Of a stretch of 64,000 bases of DNA, positions 1 through 9,749 are shown one piece after another (position 1 is the stretch's first letter; the number at the start of each line of letters is the position of its first letter). This stretch comes from Pseudomonas fluorescens (GTDB lineage: Bacteria; Pseudomonadota; Gammaproteobacteria; Pseudomonadales; Pseudomonadaceae): the NCBI RefSeq assembly GCF_001902145.1, contig NZ_MRST01000022.1, forward strand, positions 62,001 through 126,000. Direction: 5' to 3'. Under the pieces are notes generated by a model that worked only from the letters and a program-made list of their open reading frames with translations, made no database searches and was not told the origin of the DNA. A program made the translations under genes and the position numbers.

Positions 1-1580
1 TTGTCCGCTTCAGCATTGGTTTCAGCATCACGGATCATCTGTTGAATTTCTTCATCAGACAGGCCGGAGTTGGCCTTGATGGTGATCTTCTGCTCTTTGC
101 CGGTCGCCTTGTCTTTCGCGCCGACGTGCAAGATGCCGTTAGCGTCGATGTCGAAGGTCACTTCGATTTGTGGCACGCCACGTGGTGCTGGTGGAATCTC
201 AGCCAGGTCGAACTTGCCCAGGGACTTGTTCTGTGCGGCTTGCTTACGCTCGCCCTGCAGCACGTGGATAGTCACGGCGCCCTGGTTGTCATCGGCAGTC
301 GAGAACACCTGGGATTTCTTGGTAGGAATCGTAGTGTTCTTCTCGATCAGCGCAGTCATCACGCCACCCATGGTTTCGATACCCAGGGTCAGCGGGCTTA
401 CGTCCAGCAGCAGCACGTCTTTCACGTCACCAGCCAGCACAGCACCCTGGATAGCAGCACCCATGGCAACGGCTTCGTCCGGGTTCACGTCTTTACGGGC
501 TTCTTTGCCGAAGAACTCGGTGACCAGCTTCTGAACCAGTGGCATACGGGTCTGACCGCCCACCAGGATCACGTCGTTGATAGAGCCAACGTCGATACCG
601 GAGTCTTTCAGCGCGATGCGGCAAGGTTCAATGGTGCGCTGAACCAGGTCTTCAACCAGTGCTTCGAGCTTGGAACGCGAGATCTTCACGTTCAAGTGCT
701 TAGGACCGGTAGCGTCTGCAGTGATGTACGGCAGGTTCACGTCGGTCGACTGAGCGGAAGACAGTTCGATCTTGGCTTTTTCAGCGGCCTCTTTCAGGCG
801 CTGCATGGCCAGCGGGTCACCCTTGAGGTTCATGCCGCTTTCTTTCTTGAATTCGTCAACGAGGTAGTCGATCAGACGAATGTCAAAGTCTTCACCACCC
901 AGGAAGGTGTCACCGTTGGTGGCCAACACTTCGAACTGGTGCTCGCCGTCAACTTCTGCGATCTCGATCACGGAAACGTCGAACGTACCGCCACCCAGGT
1001 CGTAAACGATCACGGTGTGGTCGCCCTTGGCCTTGTCCATACCGTAAGCCAGCGCGGCTGCGGTTGGTTCGTTGATGATACGTTTTACATCCAGGCCCGC
1101 GATGCGGCCGGCGTCTTTGGTGGCCTGGCGCTGGCTGTCGTTGAAGTAGGCAGGAACGGTGATCACCGCTTCAGTCACTGCTTCACCGAGGTAGTCTTCG
1201 GCGGTCTTCTTCATCTTTTTCAAGATTTCAGCCGAGATTTGCGGCGGCGACATTTTCTGGCCGTTCACTTCAACCCAGGCGTCACCGTTGTCGGCCTTGG
1301 CGATTTTGTAAGGCACCATCTTGATGTCTTTCTGTACGACTTCTTCGTCGAACTTACGACCGATCAGACGCTTTACCGCGTACAGGGTGTTGTGCGGGTT
1401 GGTCACCGCCTGACGCTTGGCCGATTGACCGACGAGGATTTCACCGTCGTTGGCGTAAGCGATGATCGACGGAGTGGTACGTGCGCCTTCGGCGTTTTCA
1501 ATAACTTTTGCAACGCCGTTTTCCAGCACGGAGACGCAGGAGTTGGTGGTCCCCAGGTCGATACCGATAATTTTGCCCAT
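1..1580 (-). CDS. dnaK: Chaperone DnaK (Hsp70), C-terminal end cut off by window edge
   Basis: Hsp70 chaperone that folds and refolds cytoplasmic proteins in an ATP cycle driven by DnaJ and GrpE. The reverse-strand reading frame begins [18 protein letters not shown], the Hsp70 phosphate-1 motif, and stays open to base 1, giving about 526 of the usual ~638 residues. The last visible part ([13 protein letters not shown]) belongs to the substrate-binding domain, so only the helical lid and tail are missing. It lies 102 bases downstream of grpE on the same strand and has its own heat-shock promoter overlapping the grpE stop codon. Identity is certain from sequence. A long open frame on the opposite strand is a codon-bias shadow. 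Confidence 0.98.
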   Translation of the reverse strand, partial: MGKIIGIDLGTTNSCVSVLENGVAKVIENAEGARTTPSIIAYANDGEILVGQSAKRQAVTNPHNTLYAVKRLIGRKFDEEVVQKDIKMVPYKIAKADNGDAWVEVNGQKMSPPQISAEILKKMKKTAEDYLGEAVTEAVITVPAYFNDSQRQATKDAGRIAGLDVKRIINEPTAAALAYGMDKAKGDHTVIVYDLGGGTFDVSVIEIAEVDGEHQFEVLATNGDTFLGGEDFDIRLIDYLVDEFKKESGMNLKGDPLAMQRLKEAAEKAKIELSSAQSTDVNLPYITADATGPKHLNVKISRSKLEALVEDLVQRTIEPCRIALKDSGIDVGSINDVILVGGQTRMPLVQKLVTEFFGKEARKDVNPDEAVAMGAAIQGAVLAGDVKDVLLLDVSPLTLGIETMGGVMTALIEKNTTIPTKKSQVFSTADDNQGAVTIHVLQGERKQAAQNKSLGKFDLAEIPPAPRGVPQIEVTFDIDANGILHVGAKDKATGKEQKITIKANSGLSDEEIQQMIRDAETNAEAD

Positions 1581-1659
1581 GATTTACTCTCCCGAAACTT
1601 GAATTTGGTTGCCGCAGCAGTTTTGGCTAACTGCGGTAGCACTTAAACGCTTGACTTAT

Positions 1660-1687
1660 AAATGGGGGCCTTGCGGCGAATTTCAAG
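1660..1687 (-). promoter_or_regulatory. Sigma-32 heat-shock promoter for dnaK
   Basis: On the reverse strand CTTGAA (1687-1682) is followed after exactly 14 bases by CCCCATTT (1667-1660), a near-perfect RpoH promoter. The -35 box overlaps the grpE stop codon, so dnaK can be transcribed independently of grpE. The match to the known sigma-32 consensus is seen directly; activity is inferred. Confidence 0.85.
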
Positions 1688-2243
1688 CCTGCTCATCAAT
1701 AGAAGGCGCAACGGGTGCAGGAGCCTTGCTCACCACCACCATTGCCGGACGCATCAGGCGACCGTTGAGCTGGTAGCCCTTCTGGAATACCTTGATGACG
1801 CTATTGGGTTCCAGGTCATGGCTTTCCTGCATGGCCATGGCTTGGTGATGTTCAGCATTGAACGGCTCGCCGGCTTGCGGATCGATAGCTTCCAACTGAT
1901 AACGCTTCAGGGTGTCCTGGAACATTTTCAGGGTCAGCTCGATGCCTTCGCGCATTGGGCGGATGTTTTCATCGTCCGGGTTGGACAACTCAAGGCCACG
2001 CTCCAGACTGTCGATGATCGGCAGCAGGTCACCGGCGAATTTTTCCAGCGCAAACTTGTGAGCCTTCTCTACATCCTGCTCGGCACGGCGGCGGACGTTC
2101 TGCAGATCGGCGGCAACACGCAACGATTGATCCTGCGCAGCGGCCAATTGCTCTTCGAGCACTTGCACACGAGTCGCCAGTTCATCACCGACAGCCGAAT
2201 TGGCGTCTGGAGTTTGCGTATCCTGCGTCTGTTCGTCAGCCAT
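1683..2243 (-). CDS. grpE: Nucleotide exchange factor GrpE
   Basis: GrpE releases ADP from DnaK and acts as the thermosensor of the Hsp70 cycle. The 186-residue protein starts [16 protein letters not shown], an acidic disordered N-terminus, followed by a long heptad-rich helix (about residues 25-75). It ends in the beta-domain with the family stretch [12 protein letters not shown]. The length is normal. It is the first gene of the grpE-dnaK unit and has a sigma-32 promoter 54 bases upstream of the start codon. Confidence 0.97.
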   Translation of the reverse strand: MADEQTQDTQTPDANSAVGDELATRVQVLEEQLAAAQDQSLRVAADLQNVRRRAEQDVEKAHKFALEKFAGDLLPIIDSLERGLELSNPDDENIRPMREGIELTLKMFQDTLKRYQLEAIDPQAGEPFNAEHHQAMAMQESHDLEPNSVIKVFQKGYQLNGRLMRPAMVVVSKAPAPVAPSIDEQA

Positions 2244-2296
2244 AGATTTCTCCTTTCAAAATCATGCGCGAACTCAACTCGCGCTTCTGCTCCGGT

Positions 2297-2324
2297 ATAT
2301 GGGGCCACAATTTTCAGGTTCAAG
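2297..2324 (-). promoter_or_regulatory. Sigma-32 heat-shock promoter for grpE-dnaK
   Basis: Reverse strand CTTGAA (2324-2319), 14-base spacer, CCCCATAT (2304-2297). This matches the RpoH consensus at essentially every conserved base and lies directly upstream of grpE. The spacer length equals that of the second promoter in front of dnaK. Confidence 0.88.
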
Positions 2325-2457
2325 GGCGCAGGCGTTACCAAAAGTCTTTCGATTGACCTGGATCATTTCCTTCGCGCTCATTCCACATCGCGCTAAAAAA
2401 AATCGCAACTCAAGCAAATCGAGCTAAGCGCCAGGATTGTCAGGCCTGAACAAAACA

Positions 2458-2473
2458 CTGTATAAATAACCAG
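2458..2473 (+). promoter_or_regulatory. LexA (SOS) box upstream of recN
   Basis: CTGTATAAATAACCAG fits the LexA consensus CTGT-N8-ACAG with one mismatch in the right half. It ends 24 bases before the recN start codon. recN is a classical SOS gene, so position and sequence agree. Confidence 0.8.
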
Positions 2474-2497
2474 ACCTAAAGCCTGGGAGCGGCCGTC

Positions 2498-4171
2498 ATG
2501 CTCGTGCACCTGTCTGTACATAACTACGCCATCGTTGAACATCTGGATCTTGAACTGGATCGCGGGATGAGCGTAATCACAGGCGAAACCGGCGCCGGCA
2601 AGTCGATCATGCTCGACGCCCTCGGCCTTACCCTCGGCGACCGCGCCGACAGTGGCGTGGTACGCCCTGGCGCCGACAAGGCCGACATCCTGGCCACCTT
2701 CGACCTGGCGGACATCCCCGAAGCCGAAGCATGGCTGGCCGAGCGCGACCTTAATAATGAAGGCCCCTGCATTCTGCGCCGGGTGATCACCGCCGAGGGG
2801 CGCTCCCGCGGCTATATCAACGGCACGCCTTGCCCACTGGGCGACTTGAAAGCCCTGGGCGAATTGCTGATCGATATCCACAGCCAGCACGAACACCAAT
2901 CCCTGCTGAAAACCGATACCCACCGTCGTCTGCTCGATGAGTACGCCGGCGCCACCGATCTTTCCCGGCAAGTTCAACTGGCAGCCCAACGCTGGCGCCA
3001 GACACGCCAGGAACTGGAACGCCTCTCCAACTCCGGCGACGAACAACGCGCCCGCCACCAGTTGCTCAGCTACCAATTGGAAGAGCTCGAAAGCCTTGGC
3101 CTGGGTGAGACAGAACTGGAGCAACTTGAGCAGGAACACAAGAACCTGACCAACGCCGAAACCCTGCTGGGGATCTGCCGCCAAGTGGTCGAGCAATGCA
3201 GCGAGAGCGACTCCGGCAATGTGCTCAACGCACTGACCGCCAGCCTGAACCGCCTGTCCAGTGTGAACAATGCTTCCGGCTCACTGAGCGAAGCGACCAC
3301 CCTGTTGACCAGCGCACAGATCCAGGTTGAAGAGGCCGTGGGCGAACTCAATCGTTTCCTGGACCATTTCGACGCCGACCCAGCTCGCCTGCAGGAAATA
3401 GAAGAGCGCCTGGACACTATTTATACCCTGGCTCGCAAGCATCGAATCCAGCCGACTGAAGTCGCAACCATGCAGCAGAAACTGCTGGATGAAATCGAAA
3501 CACTCAACGCGAACGACGAGTCCATCGAACGACTGGGCGAGGAGCTCGCTTCGTTTGCCCGTCATTATCAGGAAAAGGCCCGGGAGCTGAGCGCTCTGCG
3601 CCAGCAGGCAGCCACCAGCCTGGCAAGCGCCGTTGAGCTTGAAATCCAACGCCTGGGCATGCCAGGCGGGCGTTTCACCATCGAGTTGCATCCCAACGCC
3701 AGTCAAGAATTGCAGCCCCATGGGCTGGAGCACGTCGAACTGCTGGTGAGTGCCAACCCCGGCCAACCGCTCAAGGCCCTGGCCAAAGTGGCCTCCGGCG
3801 GCGAACTCTCGCGGATCAGCCTGGCGATCCAGGTGATTACCGCCCAGACCTCACGCGTACCCACACTGGTATTCGATGAAGTGGATGTGGGCATTGGCGG
3901 GCCGACCGCAGAAATTGTTGGCCAATTGCTGCGTCGCCTGGGCGATCGCGGCCAGGTGCTTACGGTGACCCACTTGCCGCAAGTGGCAGCCCAAGGGCAT
4001 CAGCACCTGTTTGTGCATAAGGTGCGCGGTAGCGACGCGACACACACAGCCGTCTCCAAGCTGAACAAGTCGGAACGGGTGGAAGAAGTGGCGCGGATGC
4101 TTGGTGGTATCGACTTGACCAAGGAGTCCTTGGCCCACGCGAAAAAAATGGTGGTGGCCGCGAAGGCCTGA
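2498..4171 (+). CDS. recN: DNA repair protein RecN
   Basis: SMC-like ATPase that acts early in double-strand break repair, tethering DNA and helping RecA. The 557 residues show the split ABC head: Walker A GETGAGKS at about residues 29-36, a long coiled-coil middle (about 150-380), then SGGELSRISLA (signature) and VFDEVDVGIGG (Walker B) near the C-terminus. Length is as expected for the family. ATG 2498 is preceded by GGGAG and by a LexA box. The gene is convergent with fur, with a shared hairpin terminator between them. Confidence 0.97.
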   Translation: MLVHLSVHNYAIVEHLDLELDRGMSVITGETGAGKSIMLDALGLTLGDRADSGVVRPGADKADILATFDLADIPEAEAWLAERDLNNEGPCILRRVITAEGRSRGYINGTPCPLGDLKALGELLIDIHSQHEHQSLLKTDTHRRLLDEYAGATDLSRQVQLAAQRWRQTRQELERLSNSGDEQRARHQLLSYQLEELESLGLGETELEQLEQEHKNLTNAETLLGICRQVVEQCSESDSGNVLNALTASLNRLSSVNNASGSLSEATTLLTSAQIQVEEAVGELNRFLDHFDADPARLQEIEERLDTIYTLARKHRIQPTEVATMQQKLLDEIETLNANDESIERLGEELASFARHYQEKARELSALRQQAATSLASAVELEIQRLGMPGGRFTIELHPNASQELQPHGLEHVELLVSANPGQPLKALAKVASGGELSRISLAIQVITAQTSRVPTLVFDEVDVGIGGPTAEIVGQLLRRLGDRGQVLTVTHLPQVAAQGHQHLFVHKVRGSDATHTAVSKLNKSERVEEVARMLGGIDLTKESLAHAKKMVVAAKA

Positions 4172-4201
4172 AGCGACGTTTTTCCCACCTATAGAAAGCA
4201 C

Positions 4202-4225
4202 GAAGGCGACCCGAGGGTCGCCTTC
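4202..4225. terminator. Bidirectional terminator between recN and fur
   Basis: Inverted repeat GAAGGCGACC / GGTCGCCTTC (10-bp arms, loop CGAG) between the convergent ends of recN and fur. Confidence 0.75.
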
Positions 4226-4257
4226 AATCGTTTCGCAGAGCAAAACTGCGTCGATTT

Positions 4258-4662
4258 TTACTTTTTCTTACGGATGTACAACACGAGATTGTGGTCGACC
4301 AAATCGAACCCATGCTCCTCAGCAATCTTGTGCTGCAGCGCTTCGATTTCAGGGCTGGTGAACTCGATAACCTCATTGGTATCCAGATCAACCATGTGGT
4401 CATGATGACCACCGTCAGCCAATTCAAACACCGCATGACCGCCGTCGAAATTATGACGAACCACCAGCCCTGCGGCTTCAAACTGGGTCAGTACACGGTA
4501 GACCGTGGCCAGGCCGACGTCCTCGTTAGACTCCATCAGTGCCTTGTAAACATCTTCGGCACTCATGTGGCGCTGCTCAGCAGAATCGAGCATTTGTAGA
4601 ATCTTGACTCGTGGCAGAGTCACTTTGAGACCGGCTTTGCGTAGTTCGCTATTTTCAACCAT
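4258..4662 (-). CDS. fur: Ferric uptake regulator Fur
   Basis: Fe(II)-dependent dimeric repressor of iron-uptake and siderophore genes. From the chosen ATG (4662, MVENSELRKAGLKVTLPR) the protein has 134 residues, the usual Pseudomonas Fur size. An N-terminal winged helix (YRVLTQFEAAGLV) is followed by the metal-binding stretch GGHHDHMVDL. Longer in-frame starts upstream lack family similarity. The lysine-rich tail (IRKKK) and absence of the C-terminal cysteine pairs are typical of pseudomonad Fur. Divergent from bamE with 98 bases between the starts. Confidence 0.97.
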   Translation of the reverse strand: MVENSELRKAGLKVTLPRVKILQMLDSAEQRHMSAEDVYKALMESNEDVGLATVYRVLTQFEAAGLVVRHNFDGGHAVFELADGGHHDHMVDLDTNEVIEFTSPEIEALQHKIAEEHGFDLVDHNLVLYIRKKK

Positions 4663-4760
4663 GGTTAGCTTTCTCGCGGATGCTGCTTCGCAGCTTCTCT
4701 TAATACGGGTATGATCGGCGTTTACGTTGTCCCAGCCAAGATAGTGGAAGTCGCCCACCG

Positions 4761-5288
4761 ATGCAAAACACCAAGCTCTTGCTAACCAGTTTCACCTTTG
4801 TGGGACTGCTCGCACTCGCCGGTTGTTCATTCCCCGGGGTTTACAAAATCGACATCCAGCAGGGCAATGTCGTCACGCAGGACATGATAGACCAGTTACG
4901 CCCGGGAATGACCCGACGGCAAGTACGGTTTATCATGGGCAATCCCCTGCTGACCGACACTTTCCATGCCGATCGCTGGGATTATCTCTACAGCCTGCAG
5001 CCTGGTGGCGGTGAACGCCAGCAGGAGCGCGTCAGTGTCATATTCAATGGCAATGACCAGCTCGTGAGCCTGTCCGGTGACTTCATGCCCGGCGTAAGCC
5101 GCGATGAAGCCTTGCTGGGCAAGGACAGCGGCACCAACGTGACCGCACCTGCGCAGGAAGCCGAAAAACCGAAATCCGAGGTACCGGCCAAGCCAGGTTC
5201 GTTGTTGGACACCATCCAGAAAGACATCGACAACGTGGAAACCGTGCCCGTCCCGACGCCTCAACCTCTGGACACCAGCCCGCAATAA
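4761..5288 (+). CDS. bamE: Outer membrane assembly lipoprotein BamE (OmlA)
   Basis: Small lipoprotein of the BAM complex that inserts beta-barrel proteins in the outer membrane. The 175-residue precursor has a lipoprotein signal peptide ending LLALAGC (lipid-anchored Cys about residue 22). It then shows the SmpA/OmlA domain with the family stretch [19 protein letters not shown]. The C-terminal 60 residues are Pro/Glu/Thr-rich and probably flexible, an extension common in Pseudomonas OmlA. Divergent from fur; followed by a strong terminator. Confidence 0.95.
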   Translation: MQNTKLLLTSFTFVGLLALAGCSFPGVYKIDIQQGNVVTQDMIDQLRPGMTRRQVRFIMGNPLLTDTFHADRWDYLYSLQPGGGERQQERVSVIFNGNDQLVSLSGDFMPGVSRDEALLGKDSGTNVTAPAQEAEKPKSEVPAKPGSLLDTIQKDIDNVETVPVPTPQPLDTSPQ

Positions 5289-5301
5289 TCTTGCGCTCGA
5301 T

Positions 5302-5326
5302 AAAAAGCCCGGCATGCCGGGCTTTT
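5302..5326 (+). terminator. Intrinsic terminator after bamE
   Basis: AAAAAGCCCGGC / GCCGGGCTTTTT hairpin, GC-rich stem with flanking A and T runs; a canonical rho-independent terminator 14 bases after the stop codon. Confidence 0.9.
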
Positions 5327-5384
5327 TGTTGCCTGCTATTTGCATAGCTATATTGCCCACCGTATCAGCGCCTGGCTCAGCCCC

Positions 5385-5475
5385 CTGTGGGAGCGGGCTT
5401 GCTCGCGAAGGCGGCGTGTCAGTAAAGGATTCTTCAACTGAACCACCGCCTTCGCAGGCAAGCCAGCTCCCACAA
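5385..5475. repeat. REP-type inverted pair (REPIN-like)
   Basis: A Pseudomonas REP-like unit (TGTGGGAGCGGGCTTGCTCG) and its degenerate inverted copy (AGGCAAGCCAGCTCCCACA) flank about 30 bases. This is the usual arrangement of mobile REP doublets in fluorescent pseudomonads. It lies between the convergent bamE and rnfH. Confidence 0.75.
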
Positions 5476-5577
5476 CTGGATCGCGCGGCTTCGGGGAGAT
5501 ATGTGTCGGTTGGCAGGTCGCCACGGGTTCAGCTTTGTATCGGAGTTGTGTAGATAGCTAGCTGCCATTTGGCAAGC

Positions 5578-5880
5578 TCAAGAATTCGCTTGCCTGGCCA
5601 ATGCCGCCTTGGCCGCGCGCAGCCTGCGCACCTCTTTAGGGTCGGCCAGCAAAGGCCGATAGATCTCAATACGGTCACCCGCTTGTACGCAACGCACCTG
5701 TGCATCCACGACAACCTTGCCAAATATACCCAGCGGGCAATCAGCCAGATCAACATCAGGAAAATGCGCCGCCATTCCCGACGCCCGCACCGCCTCGCGC
5801 AAACGAGTGCCTTCAGCCACCTTTACCGCCAACAAAACCTGGCGATCCTCGGCGGCGAACACAACCTCAATCTCAACCAT
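5578..5880 (-). CDS. rnfH: RnfH family ubiquitin-like protein
   Basis: Small beta-grasp (ubiquitin/ThiS-like) protein of the RnfH/YfjF family; the molecular role is not settled. The 100-residue product starting [17 protein letters not shown] carries the family features GTRLREAVRASG and the stretch GDRIEIYRPLLADPKEVRR. The start at 5880 overlaps the last 8 bases of ratA, which argues for translational coupling. Longer starts would run far into ratA and are rejected. The ratA-rnfH pair next to smpB is the standard gammaproteobacterial arrangement. Confidence 0.92.
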   Translation of the reverse strand: MVEIEVVFAAEDRQVLLAVKVAEGTRLREAVRASGMAAHFPDVDLADCPLGIFGKVVVDAQVRCVQAGDRIEIYRPLLADPKEVRRLRAAKAALARQANS

Positions 5881-6307
5881 GCAGTTGCTTGGCGCGCTGA
5901 CAGAAGGCGTCCACCAGGGTATTGGCTGCCTGATTGAACAAAGGCCCCAAGGTCGCACGCACAATCGGCCCGGCATAATCAAACGAAAGATCCAGGCTGA
6001 TCTTGCAGGCCTTGTCCGTCAGCGCCTTGAACACCCACACACCGTGCAACTGAGTGAACGGCCCTTCCTGCAGGTTCATTTCGATGGATTTGCCCGGCAC
6101 CAGCACATTTCGTGTCACAAAATGCTGGCTGAGGCCGCCCTTGGCCACCCCCACACTGGCAACCATGTGCTCGTCACTGCTCTCCAGAACCTCGGCTGTC
6201 GAACACCAAGGCAGAAACTCCGGGTAACGCGCCACGTCGTTGACCAGGTCATAGAGCGCCTGCGCCGGATAGGGCAACAGGGCCGAACGTTGAATATGCG
6301 TCGTCAT
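5873..6307 (-). CDS. ratA: RatA family toxin / START-domain coenzyme Q-binding protein
   Basis: Polyketide cyclase/START-like protein (COQ10 family). In E. coli RatA is described as blocking 70S ribosome association; in other organisms relatives bind quinone precursors. From ATG 6307 ([19 protein letters not shown]) it is 144 residues with the family core [19 protein letters not shown] and the C-terminal helix [19 protein letters not shown]. It overlaps rnfH by 8 bases and is divergent from smpB (167 bases between starts). Confidence 0.93.
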   Translation of the reverse strand: MTTHIQRSALLPYPAQALYDLVNDVARYPEFLPWCSTAEVLESSDEHMVASVGVAKGGLSQHFVTRNVLVPGKSIEMNLQEGPFTQLHGVWVFKALTDKACKISLDLSFDYAGPIVRATLGPLFNQAANTLVDAFCQRAKQLHG

Positions 6308-6474
6308 GTGAGCGTTACTTCCACTGCTTAAGGCAAACATCGCGAAAGAACAGCCCAATCCGCGAGAGAAAAAAACCAAAGAACTGCCCGCATTGTCCGG
6401 GATTCGTCCAACTCGCTCAAGCACACAGGTTGACCGTAGCCGACACGCTCGCAACTCCCTATAATGCCGCCCCT

Positions 6475-6957
6475 ATGGCTAAACAAAAGAAACACCCCAC
6501 AGGGACCATCGCGCAAAATAAAAAGGCGCGACACGATTACTTCATCGAACATCGGTTCGAGGCTGGTCTGGTCCTGGCCGGCTGGGAAGTAAAAAGTCTG
6601 CGTGCCAGCAAACTGCAGCTGGTCGACAGTTATGTGCTGCTCAAGGATGGCGAGGCATGGCTGCTTGGCAGTCATATCACCCCGCTGACCACCGCGAGCA
6701 CCCACGTGATTGCCGACCCGGTGCGTACGCGCAAGTTGTTGCTCAATGCCCGCGAACTCGAAAAGCTCGCCGCAGCCGTGCAGCAAAAAGGCTACGCGTG
6801 CATCTGCTTGTCCTGGTACTGGAGCAAGCACCTGGTCAAATGCGAGATCGCATTGGGCAAGGGCAAGAAGGAATACGACAAGCGCGACACCGAACGCGAG
6901 CGCGACTCCAATCGCGAACTGCATCGCGCCGTGCGCAACAAGGGCAAGGAAGAATAA
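6475..6957 (+). CDS. smpB: SsrA-binding protein SmpB
   Basis: Binds tmRNA and brings it to stalled ribosomes for trans-translation; its partner ssrA lies about 6 kb downstream. The 160-residue protein starts [19 protein letters not shown] and has the OB-fold core ([19 protein letters not shown]) and the basic C-terminal tail ([19 protein letters not shown]). ATG 6475 was chosen over an upstream in-frame ATG because it gives the conserved N-terminus. Confidence 0.97.
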   Translation: MAKQKKHPTGTIAQNKKARHDYFIEHRFEAGLVLAGWEVKSLRASKLQLVDSYVLLKDGEAWLLGSHITPLTTASTHVIADPVRTRKLLLNARELEKLAAAVQQKGYACICLSWYWSKHLVKCEIALGKGKKEYDKRDTERERDSNRELHRAVRNKGKEE

Positions 6958-6969
6958 TCCTTGTGACGG

Positions 6970-6989
6970 TGTAGCCCACGCGGGCTACA
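6970..6989. terminator. Hairpin terminator between smpB and lldR
   Basis: TGTAGCCC / GGGCTACA stem with a 4-base loop between convergent genes; it overlaps the stop codon of lldR. The T-run is weak (CCCTTT). Confidence 0.6.
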
Positions 6990-7752
6990 TCCCTTTGCGT
7001 CGCTCCGCACGAGCCACACGCTGAACCTCCTGACGCACCTCCTCCAGCACCTCCTGCACATACAACAGATGCCGTGTCGAGACTTCGCGCGCCTGTTCGG
7101 CCCGCCCCTCGATGATGGCCAGGTACAAGTCCCGGTGCTGACTGATCAGCATGTCGCGGGTCTCAGTACGCTGCTGGTACATGCCACCAATATTCGTCAC
7201 CACGTTACGCTTGAGCAGGTCAAACAGCCCGCGAATGGTGTGCAGCAACACGGCGTTATGACTGGCTTCGGCAATCGCCAAGTGAAACCTTGCATCCGCA
7301 GCACCCTCCTCTACTCGGCTCACTTCGTCGGCGCGCGCGTAGCAATCCTGCAACGCCTCAAACGCTGCGGTCAGCCGTTCACGGTCAACCTCCGTGGCGC
7401 GTAACGCCGCGTAGTAGGCACACGAAGCCTCAAGGGTCTGGCGAAACTCCAGCAGATCGCGCTGCGCTTCGGGATTGCTTTCCAACAAGTGCAGCAGCGG
7501 ATCGCTGAAGGTCGAACCCAGGGAGTCCACCACATAGTTGCCACCGCCCTGGCGACTGACCAGCAACCCCTTGGCCGCCAGTTTCTGAATCGCCTCACGC
7601 AACGACGGGCGCGACACACCAAAGCGCTCAGCCAACGCGCGCTCGGCCGGCAAGCGCTCGCCCGACTTCAGCGTGCCCTCGAGAATCATCCCCTCAAGCT
7701 GCTCGACAATATCGTCAGACAAACGGCGCTGACGCACCTGATCAAACCCCAT
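6985..7752 (-). CDS. lldR: GntR/FadR-family lactate regulator LldR
   Basis: Predicted lactate-responsive repressor of the adjacent lldP operon. The 255-residue protein has an N-terminal winged helix-turn-helix (ERLPAERALAERFGVSRPS, about residues 32-50). A C-terminal all-helical FCD effector domain follows (LEFRQTLEASCAYYAALRA, then HLAIAEASHN with metal-binding histidines). It is divergent from lldP, and a perfect 17-base palindrome of the LldR/PdhR type lies between them. Specific assignment as LldR rests on this context and operator. Confidence 0.88.
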   Translation of the reverse strand: MGFDQVRQRRLSDDIVEQLEGMILEGTLKSGERLPAERALAERFGVSRPSLREAIQKLAAKGLLVSRQGGGNYVVDSLGSTFSDPLLHLLESNPEAQRDLLEFRQTLEASCAYYAALRATEVDRERLTAAFEALQDCYARADEVSRVEEGAADARFHLAIAEASHNAVLLHTIRGLFDLLKRNVVTNIGGMYQQRTETRDMLISQHRDLYLAIIEGRAEQAREVSTRHLLYVQEVLEEVRQEVQRVARAERRKGM

Positions 7753-7898
7753 AACTCACTCTCCACCATCCCGACCAATCGCCGGGGCCCCTATTCTGGC
7801 CTATCGACGCGCCGGCAGCACCTATCAGAACGCCTTCAATTTCGCCGATCAGAACACCCCGCCTCCCGACCTACGACCAAAGTTTCGCAGGCGGCAAA

Positions 7899-7928
7899 TT
7901 GACACACCCCTGCCCAGGCTCTTAATCT
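7899..7928 (+). promoter_or_regulatory. Candidate sigma-70 promoter of lldP
   Basis: TTGACA (7899-7904), 18-base spacer, TAATCT (7923-7928). The LldR-type operator lies just downstream (7946-7962), so a bound repressor would sit on the start of the transcript. Confidence 0.55.
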
Positions 7929-7945
7929 AGCCCACAGCGATTGTA

Positions 7946-7962
7946 AATTGGTATTACCAATT
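7946..7962. promoter_or_regulatory. LldR operator (perfect 17-bp palindrome)
   Basis: AATTGGTATTACCAATT, arms AATTGGTA/TACCAATT around one central base. It matches the known LldR/PdhR-family recognition pattern AATTGG-N5-CCAATT and lies 41 bases before the lldP start codon. Confidence 0.85.
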
Positions 7963-8003
7963 ACCCAAGCTCACCAAACAACAACAATCAGGGGCCACCC
8001 CAT

Positions 8004-9698
8004 ATGCAAACCTGGCAACAGCTTTACAGCCCACTCGGCAGCCTCGGCCTGTCCGCACTGGCCGCCGTTATTCCCATCGTATTCTTCTTTCTGGCGCTGG
8101 CCGTGTTCCGCCTCAAAGGCCATGTGGCCGGCAGCATCACCCTGGCCCTGTCGATCCTGGTCGCCATTTTCGCCTTCCAGATGCCGGTAGACATGGCGCT
8201 GGCCGCGGCCGGCTATGGTTTTGCCTACGGCCTGTGGCCCATCGCCTGGATCATTGTCGCGGCGGTATTCCTGTACAAATTGACGGTCAAGAGCGGCCAG
8301 TTCGAGATCATCCGCAGCTCCGTTTTGTCGATCACCGACGACCAGCGCTTGCAGGTGTTGTTGATCGGTTTTTGCTTTGGCGCCTTCCTGGAAGGTGCGG
8401 CCGGTTTCGGCGCGCCCGTGGCAATCACCGCCGCGTTACTGGTAGGCCTGGGCTTCAACCCGCTGTACGCCGCCGGCCTCTGCCTGATCGCCAATACCGC
8501 GCCCGTGGCTTTCGGCGCATTGGGCATTCCGATCATCGTCGCCGGCCAGGTCACCGGCATTGATGCGTTCAAGATTGGCGCCATGACCGGCCGCCAACTG
8601 CCGCTGCTGTCGCTGTTCGTGCCGTTCTGGCTGGTGTTCATGATGGATGGCCTGCGCGGCGTTCGCGAAACCTGGCCGGCGGCCTTGGTGGCCGGCTTGA
8701 GCTTTGCCGTCACCCAATATTTCACCTCGAACTTCATTGGCCCGGAACTGCCGGACATCACCTCGGCACTCGCCAGTTTGATTGCCCTGACGCTGTTCCT
8801 GAAAATCTGGCAGCCCAAACGCACCGCAGGCGCACAAATTGCCGGCGCGACATCCAGCGTGGCGGTCACCTCCAGCGCCGGCGGCTTCGGCTTGCCCCGC
8901 AACACCGTGGTTTCGCCCTACAGCCTGGGGCAAATTTTCAAGGCGTGGTCGCCGTTCCTGATCCTCACCGTACTGGTGACCATCTGGACCCTCAAACCCT
9001 TCAAGGCCCTGTTCGCCGCGGGCGGTTCGATGTACGGCTGGGTGTTCAATTTCGCGATCCCGCACCTGGATCAACTGGTGGTTAAAGTCGCGCCCATCGT
9101 GACCAACCCCACCGCCATCCCGGCCGTATTCAAGCTAGACCCGATTTCGGCCACCGGTACTGCCATTTTCTTCTCCGCACTGATCTCTATGCTGGTGTTG
9201 AAAATCGACGTAAAAACTGGTCTTACCACTTTAAAAGAAACCTTCTACGAGCTGCGCTGGCCGATCCTGTCCATCGGCATGGTGCTGGCATTCGCCTTCG
9301 TCACCAACTATTCCGGCATGTCCTCGACCATGGCCCTGGTTTTGGCCGGCACCGGTGCTGCCTTCCCGTTCTTCTCGCCTTTCCTTGGTTGGCTGGGAGT
9401 TTTCCTGACAGGCTCCGATACCTCATCCAACGCCCTGTTCAGCTCATTGCAAGCCACTACCGCTCACCAGATCGGCGTCAACGACACCTTGCTGGTAGCC
9501 GCGAACACCAGCGGTGGCGTGACCGGCAAAATGATCTCGCCGCAATCAATCGCCGTGGCCTGCGCCGCCACCGGCCTGGTGGGCAAGGAATCCGACCTGT
9601 TCCGCTTTACCCTCAAGCACAGCCTGTTTTTTGCCACCATCGTCGGGCTGATCACCTTGGCGCAGGCGTACTGGTTCACCGGCATGCTGGTGCACTGA
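8004..9698 (+). CDS. lldP: L-lactate permease LldP
   Basis: Proton-coupled lactate (and glycolate) importer of the inner membrane. The 564-residue protein is almost entirely hydrophobic with about 12-14 membrane segments. It carries family stretches such as [19 protein letters not shown] and the C-terminal block [19 protein letters not shown]. It is the first gene of an operon with the downstream D-lactate dehydrogenase and is divergent from lldR. The ATG at 8004 follows AGGGGCCACCCCAT. Confidence 0.95.
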   Translation: MQTWQQLYSPLGSLGLSALAAVIPIVFFFLALAVFRLKGHVAGSITLALSILVAIFAFQMPVDMALAAAGYGFAYGLWPIAWIIVAAVFLYKLTVKSGQFEIIRSSVLSITDDQRLQVLLIGFCFGAFLEGAAGFGAPVAITAALLVGLGFNPLYAAGLCLIANTAPVAFGALGIPIIVAGQVTGIDAFKIGAMTGRQLPLLSLFVPFWLVFMMDGLRGVRETWPAALVAGLSFAVTQYFTSNFIGPELPDITSALASLIALTLFLKIWQPKRTAGAQIAGATSSVAVTSSAGGFGLPRNTVVSPYSLGQIFKAWSPFLILTVLVTIWTLKPFKALFAAGGSMYGWVFNFAIPHLDQLVVKVAPIVTNPTAIPAVFKLDPISATGTAIFFSALISMLVLKIDVKTGLTTLKETFYELRWPILSIGMVLAFAFVTNYSGMSSTMALVLAGTGAAFPFFSPFLGWLGVFLTGSDTSSNALFSSLQATTAHQIGVNDTLLVAANTSGGVTGKMISPQSIAVACAATGLVGKESDLFRFTLKHSLFFATIVGLITLAQAYWFTGMLVH

Positions 9699-9724
9699 GA
9701 CCTGCACGTAATAGGGTAAGAATC

Positions 9725-9749
9725 GACGCCGGGGCATCCTTCCGGCGTC
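9725..9749 (+). terminator. Intercistronic hairpin between lldP and dld
   Basis: GACGCCGG / CCGGCGTC stem, 9-base loop, followed only by TGCTATTT. It may be a partial terminator or mRNA-stability element that lowers expression of the downstream gene; full termination is unlikely. Confidence 0.45.

Noticed and set aside
42-1646. 534-residue open frame opposite dnaK
   Set aside because: Shadow of dnaK codon bias; His/Val/Leu-rich with no family features and no ribosome site.
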